The notes under the pieces: generated by a model
Told to the model about the DNA's origin: nothing
Seen by the model: the letters and a program-made list of their open reading frames with translations, nothing else
Database searches by the model: none
Position numbers and translations under genes: made by a program
Assembly: GCF_009711225.1 (NCBI RefSeq)
Contig: NZ_WMIE01000004.1
Span: forward strand, 1-64,000
Length of the DNA: 64,000 bases
Reading direction: 5' to 3'
Source of the DNA: Paracoccus aestuariivivens
GTDB taxonomy: Bacteria; Pseudomonadota; Alphaproteobacteria; Rhodobacterales; Rhodobacteraceae
Shown: in pieces, positions 43,048-51,925 of the stretch
Layout of the letters: the number at the start of each line of letters is the position of its first letter
How positions within the stretch are numbered: the stretch's first letter is position 1

Positions 43048-45276
43048 TCAGACGTCATCGTCGCCGACGACGCTGGAGTTCAGGTCGCCACCAACCACAG
43101 TCATATCGACCGAGTTACCAAGGATGTTCGCGCCCATCACGATGCTTTGGTTGAAGGCCGTCGTATCAAGAACGCCATCGGCCGATGCGGTCGAAGTGCC
43201 GGTGACATAGCCATCATCTCCGTTATTCGAGCCCCACATGCCCGCATTGGCCGAGCCGCCAGTGCCGGTCATGATCTCGCCGATATCGCCACCATTGCCG
43301 CTATCGGCATTGGCACCGTCGCCGCCGCGCGACCAGCCGCCGCCAGCTTCGGCCCAACCACCGTCGCCGCCGGTTGCATCGGCCCGACCGCCGGTGCCGG
43401 CACCGGCAACCGCTCCGCCGAAGCCCGCACCATAACCGCCAGCGTCGCCGCCAGCGCCTCCGGTCGATCCGGCCGCACCAAGACCAAGGCCAAGGGCATC
43501 GCCAGAAGTGGCATCGCCACCCATGCTGCCTGCCGCGGCCAGAGCCGCACCTAGTCCGTTACCGTTGCCGCCGTCGCCGCCTGCGCCGCCATTGCCGCTG
43601 TCGCCGCTATCGCCGCCTGCGCCGCCATTGCCGCTATCGCCGCCTGCGCCGCCGGTGCCGCTATTGCCACCGTAGCCGGCCATGCCGCCATTGCCGCCAT
43701 ATCCGGCCTCGCCGCTGTCGCCGCCATCGCCGCTGTCGCCACTGTCGCCACCTGCACCGCCATTGCCCGAGTCGCCTGCGTCTCCGCTGGTTCCTCCGCC
43801 CGCAGCACCGACGCCAAGACCAAGCAAGGCTCCGATACCAACGCCGATGCCGCCACCGGCAAGACCGCCCGCACCACCATCGCCGCTGTCGCCGCCATCA
43901 CCAGCGCTGCCGGTTTCGCCGCCGTCACCAGCGCTGCCGCTGTTGCCGCCGTAGCCACCTTCGCCGCCGTCGCCGCCGTCGCCGCCGTCGCCGGTTTCGC
44001 CGCCATCACCCGCATCGCCACTTTCGCCGCCGTCACCGGCGTCGCCCGTGTCTCCGCTGCTGCCACCTTCGGCACCTGAGCCACCCAATCCGGCGCCCAG
44101 ACCAAGAGCGCCTGCACCGGCCGCGCTGTCGCCACCGGTCGCATCGCCGCTGTCACCGGCACCCAGTCCGACTCCCAGCGCTGCGGAATCTCCGCCCGAG
44201 GCGTCTCCGCCATGGCCCGCGCCAACGCCCAAGCCAAGAGCCGATCCACCGACGCCGATACCGCCAAGGGCAGCCGCGCCACCACCTGCCGCACCGGTCG
44301 CCACGCCGCCAGCCGACGTCGCGCTACCGCCATTGGCTTCGGCATAGCCGTCGCCGGTTCCGGCAAGGACATGTCCGCCATCGCCGCCCGTGCCGCCAGC
44401 ATCAATGCCGTCGCCCGAGTCCGCATCGCCTCCATTGGCGTCGCCATTCTGGTTGAATTCGGCACCGTTGGTCACGTCGGGATCGGTCAGGCTGTCTTCG
44501 TCATTGATCTCGCCGACCTGGTTGTTCAGCGTCGAAACACCTTCCCCGCCGACCGTCACATTGTCGAAGCGCACATCATGCGTGCCGACATTGACCTCGC
44601 CGTCGCGGTTGACCAGCACATCGCCCATCGTGCCGTAGGCATTGTCGATGTCGACATAGTCATTGTCGCTGGGCATCCAGCCTTCCAGATCCAGACCTAC
44701 ATCCACCGTCGTCGAGACATTGGTGACGACATCCGTATCCACATCGGTATCGACATTGTTGGTCGCGTTATTCTCGGCAGTATTTTCGCCGTAATTGTCT
44801 GAATCATTCGAATTCGAGGACGTATTGTCGGCGGAATTCGAAGCGTTATTCGCAGAATCATTTGACGACGTGTTGTCGGACGAATTCGAGCCGGAATTGC
44901 TGCCAGAGTTCGAAGCGCTGTTCGACGCCTCGTTCTCCGAGCCGTTCGCCGAATGGTTCAAAGCGGCATTGCCCGCCAGATTGCCCGCGCCGTTCAACGC
45001 AAGATTGCCTGCGGCATTGCCCGCGATATTCGCGGCTTCGGTCGAAGTCGAACTGGTGTTCTCGTTGCTGTTTGCGTTGGAGTTGTCGTTGCTTTGGGAC
45101 TGTTCCTGACCCTGACCCTGTCCTTGGCCCTGCCCCTGACCTTGGCCTTGTCCCTGACCCTGCAGGTTCAGCTGGCCCTGACCTTGGCCTTGTCCCTGAC
45201 CCTGCCCTTGATCCTGATCCTGGCTTTGACTATCGAGTGGCCAAGCAAACAGGTTCGTGCTGCGGCTGTCAGCCAT
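43048..45276 (-). CDS. Gln/Asn/Gly-rich repetitive secreted protein
   Basis: A 742-residue low-complexity protein, no known family. Order: a short head (STNLFAWPLDS), GQ dipeptide repeats (about residues 20-60), an Asn/Ser-rich part (to about 170), Asp/Val stretch, a short ordered part (about 180-285), then Gly-rich repeats of GDGG, GNGGAGG and SGDAGD type (to about 690). The C-terminus has NQSIVMGANILGNS and ends in DDDV, like the motif of the next gene's product. No Sec signal is present, as for type I substrates. The start at 45276 follows GGGAG. It probably forms an extracellular or surface fibre matrix. Confidence 0.75.
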   Translation of the reverse strand: MADSRSTNLFAWPLDSQSQDQDQGQGQGQGQGQGQLNLQGQGQGQGQGQGQGQGQGQEQSQSNDNSNANSNENTSSTSTEAANIAGNAAGNLALNGAGNLAGNAALNHSANGSENEASNSASNSGSNSGSNSSDNTSSNDSANNASNSADNTSSNSNDSDNYGENTAENNATNNVDTDVDTDVVTNVSTTVDVGLDLEGWMPSDNDYVDIDNAYGTMGDVLVNRDGEVNVGTHDVRFDNVTVGGEGVSTLNNQVGEINDEDSLTDPDVTNGAEFNQNGDANGGDADSGDGIDAGGTGGDGGHVLAGTGDGYAEANGGSATSAGGVATGAAGGGAAALGGIGVGGSALGLGVGAGHGGDASGGDSAALGVGLGAGDSGDATGGDSAAGAGALGLGAGLGGSGAEGGSSGDTGDAGDGGESGDAGDGGETGDGGDGGDGGEGGYGGNSGSAGDGGETGSAGDGGDSGDGGAGGLAGGGIGVGIGALLGLGVGAAGGGTSGDAGDSGNGGAGGDSGDSGDGGDSGEAGYGGNGGMAGYGGNSGTGGAGGDSGNGGAGGDSGDSGNGGAGGDGGNGNGLGAALAAAGSMGGDATSGDALGLGLGAAGSTGGAGGDAGGYGAGFGGAVAGAGTGGRADATGGDGGWAEAGGGWSRGGDGANADSGNGGDIGEIMTGTGGSANAGMWGSNNGDDGYVTGTSTASADGVLDTTAFNQSIVMGANILGNSVDMTVVGGDLNSSVVGDDDV

Positions 45277-45837
45277 CGTACTCACTCCCGAAAGTGGGCG
45301 GGTACGGTCAATGCATGCGCAAACGCGTATGCCCGCCCGGGTTGCCGGAGAAGATACCGCAAAACGATTTTGGTCGCTGAGCCCATGCTCACCGTTGCGA
45401 CGGCACGACCGTCCTCATGATGCTTGCTGAACCGAAATCGTCGCTCCTCCATATCGAACGACTTCGGCATGTCGGAGCGGGTCTGTCACCCGCCGACCAA
45501 AGCAAGATAAAACCAACCCACGCCCATGGCCTAGCCGGACGAACAGGCTAAGCCCGCGATAACGAACGGCTACATCCCTGATCGCGTTTCACTAGCCATC
45601 CGCTCAGGCCCAACCTGATCGTTATTCCTAGGGGTTAGTTCGTTTGGATATCGCCAGCGCGAACTGGTTCGGTATGGAAGGATTACTATCTTTTTAGGCT
45701 AGATTTTGACCAAGCCTTTGGATGTATGCCCAGTTATGCTACATTTGTCTGGCCGAACTTCGCTTTTTTCTGAGTTTTGCGCAGAAGATTCTTGACCACG
45801 GAATCGTGCGCGCTCTGTGACAATGCAGGGATATGTA
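45277..45837. other. Divergent intergenic region, Gly-rich gene / LuxR-type gene
   Basis: About 560 bases without a recognisable gene. Two imperfect hairpins are visible: GCGGGT-ACCCGC around 45477-45493, and GGCCTAGCC with GGCTAAGCC at 45528-45553. The stretch 45650-45740 is AT-rich and probably holds the promoter of the regulator. Long leaders may exist on both sides. Open frames in this stretch have neither ribosome-binding sites nor family resemblance. Confidence 0.5.
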
Positions 45838-46530
45838 ATGATGATTCCCTTCCAGAACGAATCGCCGGCAATGCAACTGAATACGCAGGATGCCGGAGCC
45901 GAGCTGATCTTTGTCGGCAACCATTGCAACTTTTCGGGCTGTCTGATCACTACGACAATTCAGGAACTGGGCGGGATTACCTCGGCCGCAATGACATCGT
46001 TCCACGATTTTCGTAGCATGATCGAAGCGACCAGAGCCAATCCGGGCGCAGTCGTGCTGGACGAACCGACCATGCGCGGCCTGTCGGATTCCGACCGCAG
46101 TTTCCTGTTGGGCTTGAATGGGTCGTCCTTGGGCGTTGCGTTCTCTTCGCTTGAGTTCGGCATGGCCTGCCATGCTGACCCAACGCTCCGTCATAGATCG
46201 ACCAGCATATTTCCCTTGAATGTCAGGCTGGATGTCTGGCTGTCGATCATCAAACTGATCGTCCATGGCGGCAATTACGTTTGCCCCGAGGTAATCACTC
46301 CGAGACTGGTCGAGGAACGTGCGGAGCCCGCAGCCGACGATACCGGCCTGACCCAGCGCCAAATGGATGTGCTGCGGCTGGTTGCAGATGGGCAATCGAA
46401 CAAGCGCATCGCTGACGCGCTGGGGCTATCCATCCATACGGTGAAACTGCACCTGCATAATGGCAGCCAACGACTTGGCGCGCGCAATCGGACCGAGGCC
46501 GCGATGCGCTATCGCGAGTTCCATCTGTGA
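45838..46530 (+). CDS. LuxR/FixJ-type transcriptional regulator
   Basis: A 230-residue regulator. The N-terminal 150 residues look receiver-like in length but lack a clear phospho-acceptor motif. The C-terminal LuxR helix-turn-helix (GLTQRQMDVLRLVADGQSNKRIADALGLSIHTVKLHLHNG) is intact. This layout recalls CsgD/VpsT-type matrix regulators. It is divergent from the type I secretion operon and may control it (inference). The frame opens at a GTG at 45817; the ATG at 45838 behind GCAGGGA is preferred. It overlaps the next gene by four bases. Confidence 0.83.
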   Translation: MMIPFQNESPAMQLNTQDAGAELIFVGNHCNFSGCLITTTIQELGGITSAAMTSFHDFRSMIEATRANPGAVVLDEPTMRGLSDSDRSFLLGLNGSSLGVAFSSLEFGMACHADPTLRHRSTSIFPLNVRLDVWLSIIKLIVHGGNYVCPEVITPRLVEERAEPAADDTGLTQRQMDVLRLVADGQSNKRIADALGLSIHTVKLHLHNGSQRLGARNRTEAAMRYREFHL

Positions 46531-47045
46531 ACACGCCCGCAGTCACGACCGACCCCTCGGGAGAAGCCGGATTGGACTCCGTGTTGCTGCGTGTCGGAAA
46601 ACTCAACTACGCATGGAGCAATACGGAAAGCCTGCTGGTCCACCTGCTCGCCGGATTGACCGGCATGGACAAGGACAGTGCCATTGTGGTCTTTCTGTCG
46701 ATCAGTTCGACCAAAGGCAGGATCGAGTTGATCGAACGACTGGCCAAGCTGCGGCTGAGTGCTGGGCCGAAGCAGCGCGAATTGCTGGAACTGATGACGC
46801 AGTTCGGACGGCTTTCAGCGGTGCGGAACCGCTACAATCACAGCATCTGGTCGTTTCAAGAGGACGGCTCGATCTCGACGATCCTGATGCGGATTGCGGA
46901 CCGCCGCGACCGCATCCGCATGGGCCAGCGGCACATGCTGGACGGAGACCAGATGGCCCGACTGGATCTGGACCTCGAGACCCTGTCTGCACTTAACCGC
47001 AGCATCTGGCGCTATTTGCAGGAATATGAATACCCCATCGAATAG
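46527..47045 (+). CDS. Small all-helical protein with HEPN-like RX4H motif
   Basis: A 172-residue protein of no recognised family. Sequence is predicted helical, and RNRYNHS (around residues 102-108) fits the RX4-6H motif of HEPN proteins, with the Asn after Arg that is common in HEPN RNases and in RNxxxH families. The GTG start overlaps the LuxR-type stop, so the two are co-translated. It could be an RNase, a signal-binding protein or a regulator partner. No nucleotidyltransferase (MNT) partner is adjacent, and HEPN assignment is tentative. Confidence 0.6.
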   Translation: MNTPAVTTDPSGEAGLDSVLLRVGKLNYAWSNTESLLVHLLAGLTGMDKDSAIVVFLSISSTKGRIELIERLAKLRLSAGPKQRELLELMTQFGRLSAVRNRYNHSIWSFQEDGSISTILMRIADRRDRIRMGQRHMLDGDQMARLDLDLETLSALNRSIWRYLQEYEYPIE

Positions 47046-47051
47046 TCGCGC

Positions 47052-47480
47052 TCAGGGGATCATCTCGCAAAGCGCGCGTACGGCTGTCGGGTAACCGCGC
47101 GGTCCGATTCCGGCAATCACCCCCGTCGCCACCTTGGATATCAGCGAGTGCTGATACATCGCCTCGCGGCGATGGATATTCGAGATATGTAGTTCGATGA
47201 TCGGGCCATTGAACATCTTCAGCGCGTCCACCACCGGGATCGACGTGAAGGACAAGCCAGCCGGATTGATGATGATCCCTTCAGCCTTGGCGTCGATCGC
47301 CTCGTGAATCCAGTCGATCAGTTGATGCTCGGCATTGGTCTGGCGAAATTCGACCGCCATGTCTCCGGCGGCTTCGCGCGACCAGTCCTCGATCTCGGCC
47401 AAGGTGGTGTGGCCGTAGATGTCTGGCTCACGCTTACCAAGTCGGTTCAGGTTCGGGCCGTTCAGGATGTAAATGGTCAT
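47052..47480 (-). CDS. aroQ: Type II 3-dehydroquinate dehydratase
   Basis: A 142-residue enzyme with all family motifs: ILNGPNLNRLGKREPDIYG with catalytic Tyr, RQTNAEHQLIDWIHEA, IINPAGLSFTS, and ELHISNIHRRE with catalytic His. It interconverts 3-dehydroquinate and 3-dehydroshikimate. It lies 16 bases downstream of a TRAP permease gene in the same direction, so here it is probably catabolic (quinate/shikimate-type growth) rather than the housekeeping shikimate-pathway enzyme (inference). Confidence 0.93.
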   Translation of the reverse strand: MTIYILNGPNLNRLGKREPDIYGHTTLAEIEDWSREAAGDMAVEFRQTNAEHQLIDWIHEAIDAKAEGIIINPAGLSFTSIPVVDALKMFNGPIIELHISNIHRREAMYQHSLISKVATGVIAGIGPRGYPTAVRALCEMIP

Positions 47481-47496
47481 GGCATTTGCTCTCGGT

Positions 47497-48798
47497 TCAG
47501 CCACCGTAACCGGCAAGGCGGGGCAGCCACAGGACAAGACCGGGGAAAAAGGTGATCAATGCCAGGCACAGCACCATCCAGCCAAGGAACGGCAGGCAGT
47601 CACGGATGATATCCTTGAGCGGCGAGCCGGAGATATTCGAGACGATAAACAGTAACAGCCCATAGGGTGGAGTCACCAGCCCCAACATGATGTTGACGAT
47701 GACGACCACGCCAAAGTGCACAAGGTCGATTCCCAGCGCCTGCGCGGTCGGGATAAAGACCGGCACGATGATCAGCAGGATCGCCGTCCCCTCTAACACG
47801 CAACCCAGTATCAGCAGGATCACGTTGACGAGGATCAGGAACTGGACCTGCGACAGTTCCCAGCCGGTCATGACCCGACGCAGGGTTTCGGGGATGTTCT
47901 CGACGGTGACCACATAGTTGAAAACCATCGCGCCCCCGATCATCATCCCGATCGAAGCCGAGGTCTTGGCCGAAAGGCGAAGCGCGCTGTAACCCTCGCG
48001 CCATGTCAGGCTGCGGTAAATCACCGTCGAAACAAGGACCGCATAGGCAGCGGCAAGGGCCGCGGCCTCGGTCGGGGTGGTGACGCCAGTATAGATGCAA
48101 CCCAGCAGGATGACCGGCATCAGCAGGGTCGGAAACGCGGCGATGGTGATGCGGGGTACATCGGCCAGGGGCACACGCTCCTCGACCGGAAAATTGTGCC
48201 GCCGCGCATCGCGAAAGACCTGCACCATCTGCATCGCGGTCATCAGCAATCCCGGCACCACACCCGCAAGGAACAGATAGCCGATGGACGCATCCGAGAC
48301 GAGCGCATAGACTACCATCGGGATCGAGGGCGGCAGGATCGGTCCGACGACAGAGGTCACCGCCGTCAGCGCCGCCGCATAGGACGACGTATAGCGGTTG
48401 TCGCGCGTCATCATGTTCTGCATCATCCGCCCCGAACCCGCCGCATCGGCCACGGCCGAGCCCGACATTCCCGCGAAGATCAGGCTTTGCACCACGTTGA
48501 TCTGAGCCAACCCGCCCCGAAAATGCCCGACCAGCACATTGCAGAAACGCAAAAGCCGCTCTGTCATGGACCCCGAGTTCATGATCTCGGCGGCAAAGAT
48601 GAACAGCGGCACGGCAAGGATGATGTAGTTCGAATACATCCCGTTCAGGAATTGCTCGGCCACCGTGCCCATATCCATGCCGGCAAGCCACAGATAGCCG
48701 ATAGAGCCCACCATCATCGCCAGACCGATAGGCAGTCCCAGCAGGGCAAGCGCAGTGATCACGACGATGGCAAGAAAAAACGGACTGGTCAGATTCAT
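47497..48798 (-). CDS. TRAP transporter large permease (DctM-like)
   Basis: A 433-residue inner-membrane protein with about twelve helices. The family segments AVPLFIFAAEIMNSGSMTERLLRF and GMSGSAVADAAGSG are seen, with the final helices around FVGVVIVNIMLGLVTPPYG-type sequence. It overlaps the small permease gene by four bases and catalyses sodium-driven uptake of a carboxylate caught by the DctP subunit. The adjacent dehydroquinase suggests quinate, shikimate or a related ring acid. Confidence 0.92.
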   Translation of the reverse strand: MNLTSPFFLAIVVITALALLGLPIGLAMMVGSIGYLWLAGMDMGTVAEQFLNGMYSNYIILAVPLFIFAAEIMNSGSMTERLLRFCNVLVGHFRGGLAQINVVQSLIFAGMSGSAVADAAGSGRMMQNMMTRDNRYTSSYAAALTAVTSVVGPILPPSIPMVVYALVSDASIGYLFLAGVVPGLLMTAMQMVQVFRDARRHNFPVEERVPLADVPRITIAAFPTLLMPVILLGCIYTGVTTPTEAAALAAAYAVLVSTVIYRSLTWREGYSALRLSAKTSASIGMMIGGAMVFNYVVTVENIPETLRRVMTGWELSQVQFLILVNVILLILGCVLEGTAILLIIVPVFIPTAQALGIDLVHFGVVVIVNIMLGLVTPPYGLLLFIVSNISGSPLKDIIRDCLPFLGWMVLCLALITFFPGLVLWLPRLAGYGG

Positions 48799-49304
48799 AC
48801 GCCGGAACTCGGATTGGTGGGGTCGTAGGACTGGGGACCGGAACCGTAGATGGCGCGAAAACCCATCCAGATGTGGCGCAGGATCATGGCAACGGCGAAG
48901 ATGACATAAATCGAGTAGAACCAGTCAAAGCGGATGCGCAGATAAGCTGTCTTTTCGACCTTCATGAAGGTCACGTAATCCCACGTCGCGGGCAAAGCGA
49001 CGGTGAACGCGATGACCGTGACGATGGCCGAAGCCGCAACCATGATCCGCCGCGTCCGGTCGCCGACAGCGCGATAGACCAGATCGAAGCGCATTTCTTC
49101 TTCGTCACGGATCACGAATGCCGCGCCGAACAGGACAAGCCAGACCCACAGCATGACGCTGACCTCATGCGTCCAGCCGATCGGCCAGTTCAGCAGATAA
49201 CGCGAGACGATCTGCAGCAGAAAGACCAAGAACATCGCAAGAAGCATCGCGACAAGTAAGTTCTCGGCCCGGCGTGACAGCCAGCCGAACAGCCTTTGGG
49301 GCAT
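48795..49304 (-). CDS. TRAP transporter small permease (DctQ-like)
   Basis: A 169-residue membrane protein with four helices, including FLLQIVSRYLLNWPIGWTHEVSVMLWVWLVLFGAAF, the DctQ signature. It lies between the binding-protein gene (58 bases upstream) and the large permease gene (four-base overlap). It is needed for assembly of the TRAP complex. Confidence 0.9.
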   Translation of the reverse strand: MPQRLFGWLSRRAENLLVAMLLAMFLVFLLQIVSRYLLNWPIGWTHEVSVMLWVWLVLFGAAFVIRDEEEMRFDLVYRAVGDRTRRIMVAASAIVTVIAFTVALPATWDYVTFMKVEKTAYLRIRFDWFYSIYVIFAVAMILRHIWMGFRAIYGSGPQSYDPTNPSSGV

Positions 49305-49362
49305 GGTTCACCTCGAAGGAAACCGGCCCGCGCGATGGATATTCGCGCGGGCCTTTCTGGAA

Positions 49363-50355
49363 TCAGAGCGCCGAAATCCGGTCGAGCAGACCCTCTGGCC
49401 AGTCCTTGGCCAAGGCCGAGTCCAGATAGGCCTTCTGAACATGCGCGCGGAATGCCTCGACATCAGGAGTGTAGACCTGCAACCCGCGCTCGGCGAAGGA
49501 TTTGGCCAACTCTTCCTCGCGCGCCACATGTGCGGCGGTCGAGAAAGCAATGGCCTCGTCCGCGGCCTTCTGGACGGCGGCTTTCTGATCGTCCGGCAGC
49601 CCCTCCCAGACCTTGCCCGACATGGTCAGCAGGTCAAAAGCCACCAGATGCGAGGTCATGACGATCTGTTTCATCACCTCATAGAACTTCATATTCTCGA
49701 CGTTCGGCAGCGGGTTGTCCTGACCGTCGATGGCGCCGGTCTGTAGGCCGGTATAAACCTCGGCATAGGCCATCGGCGTCGGGTTCGCGCCAAGCGCCTG
49801 CCCTAGGAACTGCCACGCCTCACCCCCCGGCATACGCAGCTTGATTCCGGCCATATCCGCAGGGGTGCTGATTTTTTTATCGTTGTTCAACCCGACCTGA
49901 CGCGTGCCATAGAAGGTCGGGCCAAGGATCTTGATGCCCAACTGGTCCTCGGCCAGCTTTTTCATCTCGGCACCCGCGTCCGAGGCGAAGAACTTGGTCA
50001 GATGCGCGGAATCGCGGAACAGGTAGCCCGAGGTCAGCGCCGACCATGCCGGAATCTGGTTCGAAACGTCCTGCGGCGCAATGTTCGACATCTCGAGGTT
50101 GCCACGTTGCAGCGCGACAAGTTCGGTTCCCTGCTTGAACAAGGTTCCGCCGTAAAAGCCCTCATAGGCAAAGCTCGGTCCGATACCCTCGACGAATTTC
50201 TTCATCATCTCGGCACGGATGTCCTGTTCCGAGAACACCGCCGAGAACCGCAGCTTGATCGGGTCCTGTGCATGAGCGATCCGCGCCACGAAAGGAGTCG
50301 CGATTGCAGCAGCACCCAATGCGGCGAAACTACGCCGCGTCAGTTTATTGATCAT
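49363..50355 (-). CDS. TRAP transporter substrate-binding protein (DctP-like)
   Basis: A 330-residue periplasmic protein, first gene of the TRAP operon. It has a signal peptide with a twin-arginine-like motif (KLTRRSFAALGAAAIATPF, cleavage near AHA). The DctP fingerprint appears as GIKLRMPGGEAWQFLGQALGANPTPMAYAEVYTGLQTGAIDGQDNPL, with the conserved carboxylate-binding Arg. The start at 50355 follows AGGGAGGAAA. The ligand is likely a ring or hydroxy acid given the dehydroquinase gene. Confidence 0.92.
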   Translation of the reverse strand: MINKLTRRSFAALGAAAIATPFVARIAHAQDPIKLRFSAVFSEQDIRAEMMKKFVEGIGPSFAYEGFYGGTLFKQGTELVALQRGNLEMSNIAPQDVSNQIPAWSALTSGYLFRDSAHLTKFFASDAGAEMKKLAEDQLGIKILGPTFYGTRQVGLNNDKKISTPADMAGIKLRMPGGEAWQFLGQALGANPTPMAYAEVYTGLQTGAIDGQDNPLPNVENMKFYEVMKQIVMTSHLVAFDLLTMSGKVWEGLPDDQKAAVQKAADEAIAFSTAAHVAREEELAKSFAERGLQVYTPDVEAFRAHVQKAYLDSALAKDWPEGLLDRISAL

Positions 50356-50452
50356 GATTTCCTCCCTGTTGGCAACGGCGCAACCTCCCCTTCGCGCCGC
50401 TACTAAGTCAGCATGGCATCGGAGCATTTACGGATCAACTCTCAATTCAAGA

Positions 50453-50462
50453 ATCATATGAT
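50453..50462. promoter_or_regulatory. Candidate operator, perfect palindrome
   Basis: ATCATATGAT is a perfect 10-base palindrome in the AT-rich gap between the TRAP operon and the first of two GntR genes. ATGATGTGACAT at 50480-50491 resembles a degenerate second copy. It may bind one or both GntR proteins. Confidence 0.4.
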
Positions 50463-50551
50463 AAAAATTTGTTCTTCCTATGATGTGACATTCCGAGGGG
50501 ATCTTGCGCTTCGTAATGTCATACGCTGAAATGCGTTAACGGAGGATTACC

Positions 50552-51238
50552 ATGAACGCGGCGACGCTTGTGCCCGGCTCGGCTGGGGACGCGACCCATT
50601 TGCGGATACGCGACGATATCATCTTTGGCCGGTTGGCCCCTGCGCAAAAACTGCGGCTGGAACGTCTGCGCGATGATTATGCGGTCAGCGTGACCACATT
50701 GCGCGAGGTCATGGGCCGGCTTGCCGCAGAAGGCCTGATCCTGTTCGAGGCGCAAAAAGGCTTCGAAGTCGCGCCGATCTCGGTCACGGATCTGCGCGAG
50801 ATCTCGGATATGCGGGCGCTGCTGGAATGCCATGCCATCGGTCCATCTTTTGCTGCTGGCGATCTGGAATGGGAGGCGCAGGTTGTCGCCACCCATCACA
50901 AGCTGTCCCGGATGGAATCGCGGATGCTGCAAGGCGACCGCAGCGTCACCGCGACATGGAAACGCTATGACCGCGAATTCCACCTTGCCCTGATCGGAGC
51001 CTGTGGCTCGTCCGAATTGTTGGCGACGCATCAGCGTATTTTCGACCGGTTCCAGCGTTATCAGGTTCTGCTGGTCATGTTTCGCGGTGAAGCCGCGACG
51101 CGCGAACATGACGCGCTGCTGGAAGCGGCACTGACAAGGGATACCGCCAAGGCACAGGCCATCCTGCGCAAACACATCGGAGCCTGCATCGAGTACACGG
51201 TCGCGCATGGCCTGTTCGATCCATCGGGTGAAGCATGA
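50552..51238 (+). CDS. GntR-family regulator, FCD subgroup (tandem copy 1)
   Basis: A 228-residue regulator with winged helix (residues about 12-75: IFGRLAPAQKLRLERLRDDYAVSVTTLREVMGRLAAEGL) and an FCD domain (EFHLALIGACGS). It follows TTAACGGAGG. It is divergent from the TRAP operon and overlaps the next GntR gene by four bases. The two are clear paralogs along their whole length. It probably represses the TRAP and dehydroquinase genes. Confidence 0.9.
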   Translation: MNAATLVPGSAGDATHLRIRDDIIFGRLAPAQKLRLERLRDDYAVSVTTLREVMGRLAAEGLILFEAQKGFEVAPISVTDLREISDMRALLECHAIGPSFAAGDLEWEAQVVATHHKLSRMESRMLQGDRSVTATWKRYDREFHLALIGACGSSELLATHQRIFDRFQRYQVLLVMFRGEAATREHDALLEAALTRDTAKAQAILRKHIGACIEYTVAHGLFDPSGEA

Positions 51239-51921
51239 ACGGCGATCTGAAATATACGGTGCGCGAAACCGTCGGCGCAGGCATTTATCAGCGCTTGCGC
51301 CAAGATATTATCATGGGACGGTTGCGCCCCGCGCTGCGTCTGCGGCTGGACCAGTTGAAAGAGGACTATCCCGCCGGAGCCAGCACCTTGCGCGAAGCCC
51401 TGTCGCGACTGGCCGCCGACGGGCTTGTTCTGGCCGAGGGGCAGCGCGGATTTCAGGTCGCTCCCGTCTCGCCCGAGGGACTGCGCGAGATTGCCGGTCT
51501 TCGGCTGCTACTTGAAGAAGAAGCGCTGACCAGAAGCTTTGCTGCCGGTACGCTGGACTGGGAGGTTTCGGTCATCGCCGCGCATCACCGCCTTGATGCT
51601 CATGAGGAAAGGCTGGAGGCGGGCGATACAAGCCGGATCGCGGAATGGCGGCTTAGCGATTTCCATTTCCATCAGGCGCTGATCTCGGCCTGCGGGTCCA
51701 GCGTACTCATGCGAACCCATGCCGAAGTGTTCGACAAATATCTGCGCTACCAGATGATCGCACTGGCTTTCCGTCCCGCCGCCTCGCGCCCCGAGCATGA
51801 GGCACTGAAGGATGCCGCGCTTGCCCGCGACGCCGAAGCTGCGGTTGCCATGCTTTGCCACCATCTTTCGGCAGGTGTCGAGCAAGCCCTGTCACAGGAA
51901 GCCAATTGGGTCGAAGGCTGA
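51235..51921 (+). CDS. GntR-family regulator, FCD subgroup (tandem copy 2)
   Basis: A 228-residue paralog of the preceding gene, same length, with winged helix (IMGRLRPALRLRLDQLKEDYPAGASTLREALSRLAADGL) and FCD domain (FHFHQALISACGS). The shared motifs FAAG, ACGSS and the final helix argue for tandem duplication. Recognition helices differ (SVTTLREVM versus GASTLREAL), so the two may bind different sites or form heterodimers (inference). Confidence 0.9.
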   Translation: MNGDLKYTVRETVGAGIYQRLRQDIIMGRLRPALRLRLDQLKEDYPAGASTLREALSRLAADGLVLAEGQRGFQVAPVSPEGLREIAGLRLLLEEEALTRSFAAGTLDWEVSVIAAHHRLDAHEERLEAGDTSRIAEWRLSDFHFHQALISACGSSVLMRTHAEVFDKYLRYQMIALAFRPAASRPEHEALKDAALARDAEAAVAMLCHHLSAGVEQALSQEANWVEG

Positions 51922-51925
51922 TTCC

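Noticed and set aside
43550..44100. Dense short DNA repeats resembling an array
   Set aside because: The repeats are codon-phased GDGG/GNGG coding units of irregular length, without the regular spacers of a CRISPR array.
43374..44465. Long open frames of Arg/His-rich or Ala-rich sequence in other frames of the Gly-rich gene
   Set aside because: They are by-products of the repetitive GGC/GCC composition; only the minus-strand frame has a start signal, ordered ends and operon position.
45477..45493. GC-rich hairpin GCGGGT-ACCCGC as a terminator
   Set aside because: Short arms, a bulge when extended, and no T-run on either side; described only as part of the intergenic region.
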